Origin: Trichococcus patagoniensis | Lineage (GTDB): Bacteria; Bacillota; Bacilli; Lactobacillales; Aerococcaceae | Reading direction: 5' to 3' | NCBI RefSeq assembly: GCF_003051085.1 | Contig: NZ_QAOM01000008.1 | Coordinates: 94,292 to 158,291, forward strand | DNA: 64,000 bases | Part shown: one piece after another, positions 35,315-43,710 of the stretch | Position numbering within the stretch: the stretch's first letter is position 1 | Layout of the letters: every line of letters begins with the position of its first letter | Made by a program: the position numbers and the translations under genes | Notes under the pieces: model-generated | What the model was told of the DNA's origin: nothing | Databases searched by the model: none | The model's input: only the letters and a program-made list of their open reading frames with translations

Positions 35315-35992
35315 ATGGCAATACTAGAGAGATTTTCGGATATCATCAGCGCAAACATCAATGCTTTGATCGACAAAATGGAAAATCCGGCAAAAATGAT
35401 TGACCAATACTTGCGCGACATGATGGAAGATTTGGCTGAGGTCAAAAGAAGCACGGCCGGTGTTATGGCGGAAGAGACCCGGACCAAGCGTTTAGTCGAT
35501 GAAAATCAGGCGGAAGTCATCAAATACACCGATTATGCCAAAAAAGCCTTGGAAGCCGGCAATGAGAACGATGCCCGCATCTTCCTGACCAAAAAGCAGG
35601 AATTGGAAAATGTCGGTGCAGGATTAGCAACTTCGTATGCCTCAGCGCATGAGAATGCTGTCAAGATGCGCCAGATGCATGATAAATTGGCAACCGACAT
35701 CGAAACGCTCAAATCCCGCCGTGAAATGATCAAGTCCAAGATGGCTGTCGCCAAAACCCAGGAAACCCTGAACAAAGCGACGGATTCCATCGCCAGTACG
35801 AAAGGTGCCATGAGCTCCTTCGAACGGATGGAAGAAAAAGCCGACAAACTGTTGGACGAAGCGAATGCGATGTCCGAGTTGAACATGACGCCTATCGACG
35901 AAGCAAAAGCGCTGGAAGAAAAATATGCCAGCCAAGGATCGGCATCCGTCGAAGATGAACTCGAGCAAATGAAAAAAGACATGGGATTATAA
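35315..35992 (+). CDS. pspA: PspA/IM30 (LiaH-like) membrane-stress protein
   Basis: A 225-residue, almost wholly helical protein of the PspA/Vipp1 (ESCRT-III-like) family. It starts MAILERFSDIISANINALIDKMENPAKMIDQYLRDM, has the long coiled coil through KRLVDENQAEVIKYTDYAKKALEAGNENDARIFLTKKQEL, and ends with DELEQMKKDMGL. These proteins assemble on stressed membranes and limit proton leakage. AAGGAGGA precedes the ATG. Co-transcribed with the TPM-like membrane protein. A strong terminator follows. Confidence 0.93.
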   Translation: MAILERFSDIISANINALIDKMENPAKMIDQYLRDMMEDLAEVKRSTAGVMAEETRTKRLVDENQAEVIKYTDYAKKALEAGNENDARIFLTKKQELENVGAGLATSYASAHENAVKMRQMHDKLATDIETLKSRREMIKSKMAVAKTQETLNKATDSIASTKGAMSSFERMEEKADKLLDEANAMSELNMTPIDEAKALEEKYASQGSASVEDELEQMKKDMGL

Positions 35993-36009
35993 AGTCATAT
36001 CACATTCAC

Positions 36010-36053
36010 AAAAAGTGCACCCTGCCGATTTGGATGGCGAGGTGCACTTTTTT
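36010..36053 (+). terminator. pspA terminator
   Basis: AAAAAGTGCACC pairs with GGTGCACTTTTT, followed by T's. Confidence 0.9.
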
Positions 36054-36087
36054 TGTATGCTTGATTTCCGGTATTTTTGCTGATTTT

Positions 36088-36126
36088 GCGGAAACGTATT
36101 TTGAGGCGATTTCAAACAGGATGACG
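36088..36126 (+). repeat. Degenerate direct repeat, left of the recombinase
   Basis: 39 bp aligned with 36899-36937 at about 29 identical positions, sharing GAAACG, TTTT, CGATTTC and GAT..CG. The two copies bracket the tyrosine recombinase gene. CGTATTTTGAG (36095-36105) also faces CTCAAAATGCG (36148-36158) as an inverted repeat. Confidence 0.45.
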
Positions 36127-36175
36127 TACCCACCATCACGAAACTCTCTCAAAATGCGTTATTTTTTTATGGGAG

Positions 36176-36727
36176 TTAAAACCCGAAATCGACGCGTTTG
36201 TATACGTTGTTGATGTTCTCTTGGGTGATGTCGATATAGCGGAGCGTGACCGCTTGTGAAGAGTGCTGAAAAATCGTTTGGAGCAAGGAAATGTCGACGC
36301 CCTGCTTGTAGGAATGATAACCGAAGCTCTTCCGAAGCGAATGGGCGCTCAAGGTGATGCCAATCATATCACCGGCATGTGCGATGATGCGGTGTGCCTG
36401 CGTGCGCTTGATATGGCTGCTCCTGTCGGCATTGGAATAGAACAAATAATCAGACGCCTCCAGTCCCTCCTTTTCCACATAATCCGAAATGGATTGTTTC
36501 AAGCGGTCATGGATGGCCAACTCTTTTTTCTTGCCGGTTTTCATTTCCACGATCTGATACGACTCTTTCCCCAGCACTTGCCCTACCTTCACGTTCAGGA
36601 TATCGCTGATGCGCAGTCCTGTGCGGATGGCATACTCCAGCAGTAGGCGATTTTTCGACTGAGGCGGATAAACGTCCATCAATATTTGGATTTGGCTGAT
36701 GTCTTTGATTGCATGGGTGGTATTCAA
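36176..36727 (-). CDS. Tyrosine recombinase, catalytic domain only
   Basis: A 183-residue site-specific recombinase consisting of little more than the catalytic domain. All expected residues are visible: Arg39 in RTGLRISD, Lys in MKTGKKKEL (63-68), His129 and Arg132 in SAHSLRKSFG, His155 in FQHSSQ and Tyr164 in TLRYID. No N-terminal SAM-like core-binding domain is present. Its length resembles FimB/FimE-type invertases more than phage integrases. Start is TTG at 36727 with AGAGG 8 bases upstream. It stands alone between degenerate repeats; its target is unknown. Confidence 0.88.
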   Translation of the reverse strand: MNTTHAIKDISQIQILMDVYPPQSKNRLLLEYAIRTGLRISDILNVKVGQVLGKESYQIVEMKTGKKKELAIHDRLKQSISDYVEKEGLEASDYLFYSNADRSSHIKRTQAHRIIAHAGDMIGITLSAHSLRKSFGYHSYKQGVDISLLQTIFQHSSQAVTLRYIDITQENINNVYKRVDFGF

Positions 36728-36800
36728 TGGAATGTCCTCTTGTTTCCTCTATTTTTTACCCGCTAAAATCGGGTTGTTTTCTGTAGAATTCGATAAAAAA

Positions 36801-36829
36801 AGCATACCATTTCGGCATTGATAAATCAA
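36801..36829 (-). promoter_or_regulatory. Promoter of the recombinase gene
   Basis: On the minus strand TTGATT (complement of 36824-36829) and TATGCT (complement of 36801-36806) with 17-bp spacing. Confidence 0.6.
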
Positions 36830-36898
36830 CGTTTTACGGGGAACACAATTATACATGTGTTCCCTATTTTGGTGTCCATTCTCATCATTTAGCCAGCT

Positions 36899-36937
36899 GC
36901 AGAAACGACTTTTCAGACGATTTCGGGCAAGATTGCG
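36899..36937 (+). repeat. Degenerate direct repeat, right of the recombinase
   Basis: Partner of 36088-36126, same orientation, 811 bp away. Confidence 0.45.
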
Positions 36938-36984
36938 GCCAACTGTGCGTGAAGCTGCACGATAGACTCTTTTTGCGGAATACT

Positions 36985-37013
36985 TTGACTTTACGACGCT
37001 TAAACTTCATAAT
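36985..37013 (+). promoter_or_regulatory. Promoter-like boxes upstream of the DUF1002 gene
   Basis: TTGACT (36985-36990) and CATAAT (37008-37013) with 17-bp spacing. Confidence 0.55.
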
Positions 37014-37036
37014 AAATTAAAGAAATCATAATACTT

Positions 37037-37076
37037 TTCGTAGCCTATCTTTGATACAATGCTAGCATGCTACGAA
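37037..37076 (+). promoter_or_regulatory. Inverted repeat in the DUF1002 gene 5' region
   Basis: TTCGTAGC (37037-37044) faces GCTACGAA (37069-37076), with GATACAATGCTAGCATG between. It could be an operator or a 5' mRNA stem; the function is inferred. Confidence 0.5.
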
Positions 37077-37093
37077 AGAAAGAAGGTTAAACC

Positions 37094-38062
37094 ATGAAAC
37101 TGAAAAAAATGATGACAGTAGGTCTGGCTTCGTTGACCTTATTAGGAATTACCGCTCCGGCAGCGTTCGCCGATAAAATCGCAATCGAACCGATCTTCAC
37201 ATACGGCGAAAGTCTGAATGCCTCCCAACTGGAGGAAACCAGAGAAACACTGGGAGTAGCCGAGGGAACGAACGAGCTGGTCGTGGCAGTCAATGAACTG
37301 AACGGCTTGCTGCAGGATGATTATCCTTATAGTCAAGTCTATTCGAGCACTTACATCACACCTGCCGACAGCGATGGTGCTGTTTCGGTAGAGATTCTGA
37401 CTCCTGCAACCATTACCGCCATCACGGAGGCACAATATAAGAATGCAGCCATCACAGCAGGTGCAGTGGATGTGGACATCAAAGTGGCATCCGCAGTCAC
37501 AGTTGACGGATCAGGAGCATTAGCCGGTGTTTACAAGGCTTTTGCTGATTCAGGGAACACGTTGGATGCAGCAGCTGTGGAAGTCGCCCAGGAAGAACTG
37601 GCCGTCACTTCTGCTGTAACCGAGGAAAACCAAGACAACAGCGGCTATTCGGATGAATTGATGAACGCGGCAATCGTGGAAATGAAACAGGATATCCAGG
37701 AAGCGAAGGATGCGAATAACGGTTCGCTCGGCGCTGATGAGATCCGCCAGATTGTAGAAGATGTACTGAAGAACTACAATCTTGACACCATCCTCTCCTC
37801 CGACAACATTGCAAACATCCAAAACCTGATGATCAATTTCGGCGACATCAATCTGACCACTGCGCAAAAGGAACAGATCGCCGCTTTCGGTGAAGAACTG
37901 CAAGCCACTGGCGGGAAATTGTTCGAGCAGGCAAAAACAGCCTGGAGCAATGTCGATCAGGGACAACTTAAGGAAGACAGCATGGGAATCTGGGAATCCA
38001 TCGTCCAATTCTTCACCAACCTTTTCGGCGGGAATGACAGCACTACGACTGAAGCCGAATAA
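37094..38062 (+). CDS. Exported DUF1002 protein
   Basis: A 322-residue secreted protein. The signal peptide MKLKKMMTVGLASLTLLGITAPAAFA is followed by the DUF1002 region: TYGESLNASQLEETRETLGVAEG, VEILTPATITAITEAQYKNAAITAGAVDVDIKVASAVTVDGSGALAGVYKAF. The rest is acidic and helical, and it ends with an amphipathic IWESIVQFFTNLFGG. The family is widespread in Firmicutes without a known function. A good RBS (AAAGAAGG) precedes the ATG. Single-gene unit between a promoter and a hairpin at 38091-38127. Confidence 0.85.
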   Translation: MKLKKMMTVGLASLTLLGITAPAAFADKIAIEPIFTYGESLNASQLEETRETLGVAEGTNELVVAVNELNGLLQDDYPYSQVYSSTYITPADSDGAVSVEILTPATITAITEAQYKNAAITAGAVDVDIKVASAVTVDGSGALAGVYKAFADSGNTLDAAAVEVAQEELAVTSAVTEENQDNSGYSDELMNAAIVEMKQDIQEAKDANNGSLGADEIRQIVEDVLKNYNLDTILSSDNIANIQNLMINFGDINLTTAQKEQIAAFGEELQATGGKLFEQAKTAWSNVDQGQLKEDSMGIWESIVQFFTNLFGGNDSTTTEAE

Positions 38063-38090
38063 CTGAAGCGCCTTTAACTGCACACAATAA

Positions 38091-38127
38091 GAAGCCTTCC
38101 TTTCTGATCCATCGAAAGGAAGGCTTC
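38091..38127. terminator. Hairpin after the DUF1002 gene
   Basis: GAAGCCTTCCTTTC (38091-38104) pairs perfectly with GAAAGGAAGGCTTC (38114-38127). The T run is weak. Confidence 0.7.
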
Positions 38128-38249
38128 TCGCTATTAGCGACTCATTCGTAACAACTATGATAGCTCCCTTTCATCTTCACAAAATAATCCAATTTGCATG
38201 TTATCCTCTGAATGAGTATCACTGCATTTGTTGAAAGGAGGATAATATT

Positions 38250-38966
38250 ATGATGGACTTTCCTGTATTGCTTGTCCTCTTTTTTGCGGTGGCCTATTTC
38301 ACATTTTCCAGCCGCGGCATGCTTGCGTATACGTTCGGCATTTATCTGGACCTCCCCAACGTCATCATCCACGAATGCGGCCATGCTCTGACTGCGCGCT
38401 TATGGGGCGGAAGCATCCAGTCGGTAAAATTCAATGTCCTTCCCTCGATCGTCAAAAGCGGCGGTATCCTCGGTGTAGCCGAAATAGGAAACCGCAGTTG
38501 GTTTGGAATGATATTCAGTTTGTTGGGCGGTTATGTATCGCAGGCGCTGTTCTTTGTGGCAATTGCTTATTTGCATCTGCAAGGACAGCTGCTATGGATC
38601 ATTCCGCTTTTCCTGGCCATCTATTTGCTAACGAATTTGTTGGCGATAGAGAAGAGCTTTTGGCAAAACCTGATCATTCTGATTGTCATTGGGGCTGCCG
38701 TTCTGCTATACCGGAACAACTACAGCTTTCTCTTGCGGATGTATCAATCAGTGGATGTCATCACAACCGGTTTCGTCATCTGGTATATGCTGGGATTGGC
38801 CCATCAGTTTTTCATCGTATTATTTTTGAAGAATGACAGCCATTGGGACGGAACGGCCTTGGCAACAAAAACGTATATCCCCTCCGTCGTTTGGAAAGGC
38901 ATCTTTCTCATTGCAATGGGCGGAGCCTATTTCGCCCCATCTTGGCTGCAACTATTGTTGGTTTGA
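38250..38966 (+). CDS. M50-family membrane metalloprotease-like protein
   Basis: A 238-residue polytopic membrane protein with the zinc motif HECGHAL (His41-Glu42, His45) at the end of an early helix, followed by TARLWGGSIQSVKFNVLPSIVKSGGILGVAEIGNRSWFGMIFSLLGGYVSQALFF. This matches the M50B-like group (PF13398) of intramembrane site-2 proteases. A later conserved Asp ligand is not obvious: candidates are D in QSVDVITTG or NDSHWDG. So activity is uncertain. ATG at 38250 with AAAGGAGG. Alone between terminators. Confidence 0.75.
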   Translation: MMDFPVLLVLFFAVAYFTFSSRGMLAYTFGIYLDLPNVIIHECGHALTARLWGGSIQSVKFNVLPSIVKSGGILGVAEIGNRSWFGMIFSLLGGYVSQALFFVAIAYLHLQGQLLWIIPLFLAIYLLTNLLAIEKSFWQNLIILIVIGAAVLLYRNNYSFLLRMYQSVDVITTGFVIWYMLGLAHQFFIVLFLKNDSHWDGTALATKTYIPSVVWKGIFLIAMGGAYFAPSWLQLLLV

Positions 38967-38978
38967 AATCCTATAGTC

Positions 38979-39025
38979 AAAAAAGCTGACGAATCACCTG
39001 CACAAGGGCGGTTCGTCAGCTTTTT
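38979..39025. terminator. Bidirectional terminator
   Basis: AAAAAGCTGACGAA pairs with TTCGTCAGCTTTTT between convergent genes. Confidence 0.88.
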
Positions 39026-39033
39026 GGTTGGTT

Positions 39034-39414
39034 TTATTGTTGGGCCAGATGCGCTTCAATTTTGGCAATGTCGATCCAATCTTTTTCTCTGCCCAGCTGT
39101 TTCTTCATAACGATGACTGATTCCAGGCTCGCAATCGGAACCTCCTCGATCATCGTGATATCCCCTCTATGCCAATCCTCGAAAATTTCCACATCATCGC
39201 TGTAGATCACTTTGCGGGCAAAGTCGCCTTGTTTGATCTGGTATCCTTGATCCGCTAAAGTATGGAACGCTTCCTTTGTGCAGCTGATGTCGATATCTTT
39301 TGTTTCCTCTTTTATGCCATGCATCACCAGGGCAGTCCCAGTGATGACGCAATAGTCTCCCGGCTTCAACGGAAGCGCCGAAATGCTTTCCTTGATCGTT
39401 TCTTTTCGGAACAT
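39034..39414 (-). CDS. Nucleotidyltransferase-fold hypothetical protein
   Basis: A 126-residue protein. YCVITGTALVMHGIKEETKDIDISCTKEAFHTLADQGYQIKQG has the G-[ST]-x9-13-D-x-D pattern of minimal nucleotidyltransferases and of AbiEii-like proteins. ASLESVIVMKKQLGREKDWIDIAKIEAHL resembles the C-terminal segment in those families (LP..LIxxKxxxGRxKDxxDI). The ATG at 39414 has AAGGAG 8 bases upstream; an ATG at 39438 does not. No partner antitoxin is adjacent. Role unknown. Confidence 0.65.
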   Translation of the reverse strand: MFRKETIKESISALPLKPGDYCVITGTALVMHGIKEETKDIDISCTKEAFHTLADQGYQIKQGDFARKVIYSDDVEIFEDWHRGDITMIEEVPIASLESVIVMKKQLGREKDWIDIAKIEAHLAQQ

Positions 39415-39489
39415 ATCCTTCACTCCTTGCTTTTTCATCCAAGGAACATTATATCATGCAGTCAGATCAATTTCTTGAAGCGAAGCCAA

Positions 39490-39540
39490 AATAAGAGGGG
39501 CCAACGAACATTTTCTGTGCTCGTTGGCCCCTCTTATTTG
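39490..39540. terminator. Bidirectional terminator
   Basis: AATAAGAGGGGCCAACGA pairs with TCGTTGGCCCCTCTTATT. It serves the minus-strand lysA gene and blocks read-through from the left. Confidence 0.88.
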
Positions 39541-39547
39541 ATTCCGT

Positions 39548-40813
39548 TTATTTTACGTCTTTGAAAAGGCCTGTGAAGTCGAACGTTGCAAAGTAATCTG
39601 CAGGCGTTTCAGCGCGGCGGATCATTTCCGTACCGCCGTCTTCCTTCAAGAGGATTTCGGCCGAGCGCAATTTTCCGTTGTAGTTGTACCCCATCGAGAA
39701 GCCGTGCGCGCCGGTGTCATGGATCACGACCAAGTCACCGATGTCGATTTTAGGCAGCATGCGGTTGATGGCAAATTTGTCGTTGTTTTCGCATAAGCCG
39801 CCGGTCACATCATACATGTGGTCAGCCGGTTGCTCTTCTTTACCCATCACGGAAATATGGTGGTACGCTCCGTACATCGTCGGACGCATCAAATTGACTG
39901 CGCTGGCATCCAAGCCGATGTAATCTTTGTAGATGTGTTTTTCATGGATAGCCGTTGCCACCAAGCAACCATATGGTCCAAGCATATATCTGCCCAACTC
40001 CGTATAGATCGCAACATCACCCAGACCGGCAGGGACCAAGATCTCTTCAAATGCCTTGCGGACACCTTCACCGATTTTTGCTACATCCGCAGCTTTTTGT
40101 TCCGGAAGGTAAGGGATTCCGATTCCGCCTGAAAGGTTGATGAAAGTGATATCCGCTCCGGTTTCTTCCTTCAGTTCAACAGCCGTCTGGAACAGGATGC
40201 CTGCCAGGATCGGATAATACTCATCCGCTACGTTGTTGCTGGCCAAGAACGAATGCAATCCGAAGTGTTTCACGCCTTTTGCCATCAATTTTTTGAAGCC
40301 TTCCGTCAATTGTGGGCGTGTGAATCCGTATTTTGCGTCTTCGGGTTTGTCCATGATTTCATTATTGATCGTAAACTCGCCACCTGGATTGAATCGGCAG
40401 CTGACCGTTTCCGGCAATCCGGCTGCTTCTTCCAAGAAATCGATGTGGGTAATGTCGTCCAAATTGATGGTCGCATTCAGTTCGCGGGCGAATTGGAAAT
40501 CTTCCTTAGGCGTCACGTTTGAGGAAAACATAATTTCTTCGCCTTTGAAGCCGAGCGCATCGGACATCATCAACTCTGTATAAGTTGAACAGTCAACGCC
40601 ACAGCCTTCTTCCTTAAGAATCTGCAGAATGGCCGGGGTAGGTGTTGCTTTCACGGCGAAGTATTCTTTGAAGCCTTTGTTCCAGGAGAAAGCCGCATTC
40701 AATTTGCGCGCATTCTCACGGATACCTTTTTCATCATATAAATGGAAGGGTGTCGGATACTGTTGCACGATTTCTTCCAATTGCTCTTTTTCAACAAATA
40801 CTTTTTTTGTCAT
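39548..40813 (-). CDS. lysA: Diaminopimelate decarboxylase family protein
   Basis: A 421-residue PLP enzyme of the fold-III decarboxylase family. The PLP lysine is in YFAVKATPTPAIL; GCGVDCSTYTELMMS, FSSNVTPKEDF, HFGLHSFLASN, NLSGGIGIPYLPEQ, ELGRYMLGPYGCLVATAI and DVTGGLCENNDKFAINRMLP follow, with the substrate-side Cys-Glu-x-x-D in GGLCENNDKF. It decarboxylates meso-diaminopimelate to lysine. It overlaps by 4 bases (ATGA) the upstream TrmB-type regulator, so the two are translationally coupled; this pairing is unusual. Strict substrate identity is inferred. Confidence 0.88.
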   Translation of the reverse strand: MTKKVFVEKEQLEEIVQQYPTPFHLYDEKGIRENARKLNAAFSWNKGFKEYFAVKATPTPAILQILKEEGCGVDCSTYTELMMSDALGFKGEEIMFSSNVTPKEDFQFARELNATINLDDITHIDFLEEAAGLPETVSCRFNPGGEFTINNEIMDKPEDAKYGFTRPQLTEGFKKLMAKGVKHFGLHSFLASNNVADEYYPILAGILFQTAVELKEETGADITFINLSGGIGIPYLPEQKAADVAKIGEGVRKAFEEILVPAGLGDVAIYTELGRYMLGPYGCLVATAIHEKHIYKDYIGLDASAVNLMRPTMYGAYHHISVMGKEEQPADHMYDVTGGLCENNDKFAINRMLPKIDIGDLVVIHDTGAHGFSMGYNYNGKLRSAEILLKEDGGTEMIRRAETPADYFATFDFTGLFKDVK

Positions 40814-41514
40814 TTCGCTTCAAATCCTCTCATCATTTCGACTACTTTGATTTCGTTCTGCAACGATTCTTTCAATAAATCAACTACATTTTTCTTTCCG
40901 GAGTACAGGCAAGTGGAAAACTCGCCCTCATCGATATCTCCAGTCAGAACCGTCGTGGAATCCACGATGATCCTGACTTGCTTCTTCGGCTTCTCCAGAA
41001 GATGGACAGTCATCCCCTCTTGAGGAAACGGCGTATCGGTTATGACGACCAATTTTATGCCGCGCTGATGTGCTGCCTGCATTTCAGCCAAAAGAGCCGG
41101 CAGGATATTCCCCGAGACGGACAAGTACACGCGGGACTTTGATTCGGATATCATATTGCGCATTTTATCCATGATGCGGTGTTCGCCTGTGATGGTTATG
41201 TAACCCTCGGCATCTTCTCTCCTTTGGGGGATGTTCTTTATCAATTCCTGCTTCGTTTCCTGAAGAGAGCGGATTTTGTTTCCACAGAACTCTTCCACGG
41301 GCACGGGGGTGTACCGGGTTGTCTCGCCTTCAATGATGAAGGCTGCTCCTTTTTCGACCAACGAAGCCAATGATGCATAGGCGTTCGAGCGCGAAATGCC
41401 GGTTATTTTCGATACTTCATAGCCATTCAGGTCCCCATCCGCAAGCAAAGTCAAGTAGATGGTCGCTTCATGCCTGGTAAGGTTAAATCGGGTCAACAAT
41501 TCTGTGTTATCCAC
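40810..41514 (-). CDS. TrmB-family transcriptional regulator
   Basis: A 234-residue regulator. The N-terminal winged helix is LTRHEATIYLTLLADGDLNGYEVSKITGISRSNAYASLASLVEKGAAFIIEGETTRYTPVPVEEF, followed by a short coiled coil. The C-terminal TrmB/PLD-like domain has ESKSRVYLSVSGNILPALLAEMQAAHQRGIKLVVITD. TrmB proteins are common sugar regulators in archaea and are also found in Firmicutes. The effector here is unknown; coupling to lysA suggests control of lysine or diaminopimelate metabolism. ATG at 41514. Confidence 0.85.
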   Translation of the reverse strand: MDNTELLTRFNLTRHEATIYLTLLADGDLNGYEVSKITGISRSNAYASLASLVEKGAAFIIEGETTRYTPVPVEEFCGNKIRSLQETKQELIKNIPQRREDAEGYITITGEHRIMDKMRNMISESKSRVYLSVSGNILPALLAEMQAAHQRGIKLVVITDTPFPQEGMTVHLLEKPKKQVRIIVDSTTVLTGDIDEGEFSTCLYSGKKNVVDLLKESLQNEIKVVEMMRGFEAK

Positions 41515-41670
41515 TGAATAGATCCTCTCATTTCGATGCGTGTTCTGCTTTTTTGACAGTAGTATTACTGCATAGGAACACTATATACTATTTCTGTTTT
41601 CTTGTCTATTTCTAATGCTTTTTTCATGAAATGTTTTTTTGAGATTTATCTATTGGGACCGTCCCGCTCT

Positions 41671-42288
41671 TTAGACATGGTGATGGCTATAGTGTTCCAC
41701 CAAATCCCCCAACATGTCGGTGGCGATGTCATTCTGGCCCCCGCGCGGAACGATGATATCCGCCTGGATTTTCGATGGCTCAATGAAGGCATCGTGCATC
41801 GGTTTGACGGTCGTCAGATAGCGGGCGATCGTGCTTTCATACGTGCTGTTGCGCTCACGGATGTCCCGTTCGATTCTCCTGATCAGACGTATATCCGGTT
41901 CCGCATCGACAAATACCTTGATGTCGATCATGGAAACCAGTTTGGGTATGGCCAAAATCAGGATTCCTTCCAGGATGACGACTGGCTTCGACTCGATCGG
42001 GGTCGTCTTTTTCGAACGCGCTTGGATACTGAAATCGTAGATGGGTGCCTCGATGTCTTGCCCTGAACGGAGTTTTGCCAAATCTGAAATCAACAGTTTG
42101 TTATCGAACGCGTTAGGATGATCTAGATTCAGGTTTACACGCTCTGCTACGCTCAGATGCGTCTGATCCTTGTAATACCAATCCTGCGACACATAGACAA
42201 CGTTGCCCTTGCCCAGTCTTTTCGCAATCGTTTTTGCTACGGTTGTTTTGCCGGCTCCCGATCCGCCGGTTATTCCGATGATGATCAT
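41671..42288 (-). CDS. udk: Uridine kinase
   Basis: A 205-residue P-loop kinase phosphorylating uridine and cytidine for pyrimidine salvage. Walker A is GITGGSGAGKTTVA; SQDWYYKDQTHLS, NLDHPNAFDNKLL and EAPIYDFSIQARSKKT are the nucleoside-binding motifs, and RLIRRIERDIRERN the lid. The ATG at 42288 has ACAGGAGA upstream; the longer frame to 42348 has none. A phosphoribulokinase relative is unlikely given these motifs. Confidence 0.93.
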   Translation of the reverse strand: MIIIGITGGSGAGKTTVAKTIAKRLGKGNVVYVSQDWYYKDQTHLSVAERVNLNLDHPNAFDNKLLISDLAKLRSGQDIEAPIYDFSIQARSKKTTPIESKPVVILEGILILAIPKLVSMIDIKVFVDAEPDIRLIRRIERDIRERNSTYESTIARYLTTVKPMHDAFIEPSKIQADIIVPRGGQNDIATDMLGDLVEHYSHHHV

Positions 42289-42379
42289 CTTTATCGTCTC
42301 CTGTCCTAAGGTGGTCGTGGTCCTTCTACATCCATTATAAGCTTTCACCGGGCCATAGGCGAACGCGAATGGACAAAAA

Positions 42380-42421
42380 AGGAAACAAGAATCTGCTTCT
42401 GCCGCAGGCTCTTGTTTCCTT
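42380..42421. terminator. Bidirectional terminator
   Basis: AGGAAACAAGA pairs with TCTTGTTTCCT around an inner CTGC/GCAG; A's precede it and T's follow. It ends the AEC transporter transcript on the minus strand. Confidence 0.82.
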
Positions 42422-42430
42422 ACATTTTAT

Positions 42431-43369
42431 TCAAATCAAAAATAATGATTTCAGGACCGTTATGAACACGACCAAACTAAACATCGAAAAGATGGTAGTG
42501 AAAACGACGATTTGACTCGCCAAATCCGGGTCCCCACCCATTTGTTGCGCCATCGTGTAGCTGGATACGGCTGTCGGTCCACCCAACAACGTCATCATCG
42601 GCACCAGATTTTCTCCGGTCAATCCGTAAAAGACAGCCAGCGTCAGACCGATTATCGGGATCAAAACCAATTTGAAGAATACAGTTATTGCCAGTTGGAT
42701 CCGCGCATTCTTCAAGGCATCAAAGCGGAAAGTGCCGCCCATGACTATCAGTGCCAAAGGTGTGACTAGCCCTCTGATTCCGCTCAGCGTATCGTCGAGG
42801 AACAGAGGAAATTTCAATCCGGAAAAGCTGATCAGTATTCCGATGATTGTACCGAGGAACATCGGATTCTTAAGGATATCCAAGAGTATCCGAACGGGTT
42901 GGATTTTATGATCCGAATAGATGGATAGCGCCACAACCGACAGAACATTATTCAAAGGAACGATGACCGCAATCAGTATCGATGTCATCCCCAATTGGCT
43001 TTCCGACAACAATGAAGTAGCGATAGGCAAGCCGAACAGGACAAAATTGGAACGGAATGTCCCTTGCAGCATCACCCCGCGTTTGGCATTGTCCTTTTCG
43101 ATCCGCGGAATGAATATAGCAAAAAGGAGGAAGACGCTTAAGGTGAGGCCGACAGCGAACAAGAGCACATCCACTCTGAAGGTGCTTCTCACGTCCGCTT
43201 CGTAAACGTTCATCAGGAGATTGATCGGCAAAAAGAACCGGAAAATGGCATTGTTCAATTTTTGATAAGTCGTGCCATCCAATAGGTTGGCACGCAGCAA
43301 TCCCTGTCCGATCAACATGTACAATAATAAAGGCATTACCGCATTCAACGCAATGGAAAAATTCTGCAA
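42431..43369 (-). CDS. AEC-family transporter
   Basis: A 312-residue integral membrane protein with about ten helices in two halves, of the auxin efflux carrier family (PF03547). MPLLLYMLIGQGLLRANLLDGTTYQKLNNAIFRFFLPINLLMNVYEAD is the first half; VTPLALIVMGGTFRFDALKN and GGPTAVSSYTMAQQMGGDPDLASQIVVFTTIFSMFSLVVFI the second. In Lactobacillales such proteins include malate and related acid carriers. Substrate unknown. Start is TTG at 43369 with GGAGAGG just upstream. Confidence 0.85.
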   Translation of the reverse strand: MQNFSIALNAVMPLLLYMLIGQGLLRANLLDGTTYQKLNNAIFRFFLPINLLMNVYEADVRSTFRVDVLLFAVGLTLSVFLLFAIFIPRIEKDNAKRGVMLQGTFRSNFVLFGLPIATSLLSESQLGMTSILIAVIVPLNNVLSVVALSIYSDHKIQPVRILLDILKNPMFLGTIIGILISFSGLKFPLFLDDTLSGIRGLVTPLALIVMGGTFRFDALKNARIQLAITVFFKLVLIPIIGLTLAVFYGLTGENLVPMMTLLGGPTAVSSYTMAQQMGGDPDLASQIVVFTTIFSMFSLVVFITVLKSLFLI

Positions 43370-43710
43370 CTGATCCTCTCCGTTTCTGAAAGTAAAAATT
43401 GATGACGATTTAGTAATTTTGAATAAATGAAGGCTGATTCAAACAACAATATCAGTGTACCATAGATTTTCGGAGATGGAATATTGATTGCTCGACCGTA
43501 ATGTGGCTCATATAGTTTTACCGGATCCGTATTATTTTCCATACGAGTAATTGCAAGTCTGCCTATCGGGATCGTAAGCTATCTGATTTCCCCTGATCCT
43601 CACTATACCCTCGTGTGTCCACTTCTCTATTAAAAGCCATACGGTATTCTTTGCCCGTACCCTCAATAAAGCGTTATACTGGAATAAATAAGAGAATAGG
43701 AGTGGTCAAG
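43370..43710. other. Divergent intergenic region
   Basis: Apart from the promoter of the following plus-strand gene (TTGCCC 43651-43656, TATACT 43675-43680, 18-bp spacing) I see nothing definite. Confidence 0.55.

Larger units (their letters stand above)
36728..37093. other. Recombinase and DUF1002 divergent upstream region
   Basis: It contains the minus-strand promoter of the recombinase, the right degenerate repeat (36899-36937), the promoter-like boxes of the DUF1002 gene and an inverted repeat at 37037-37076. No gene is seen. Confidence 0.6.
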
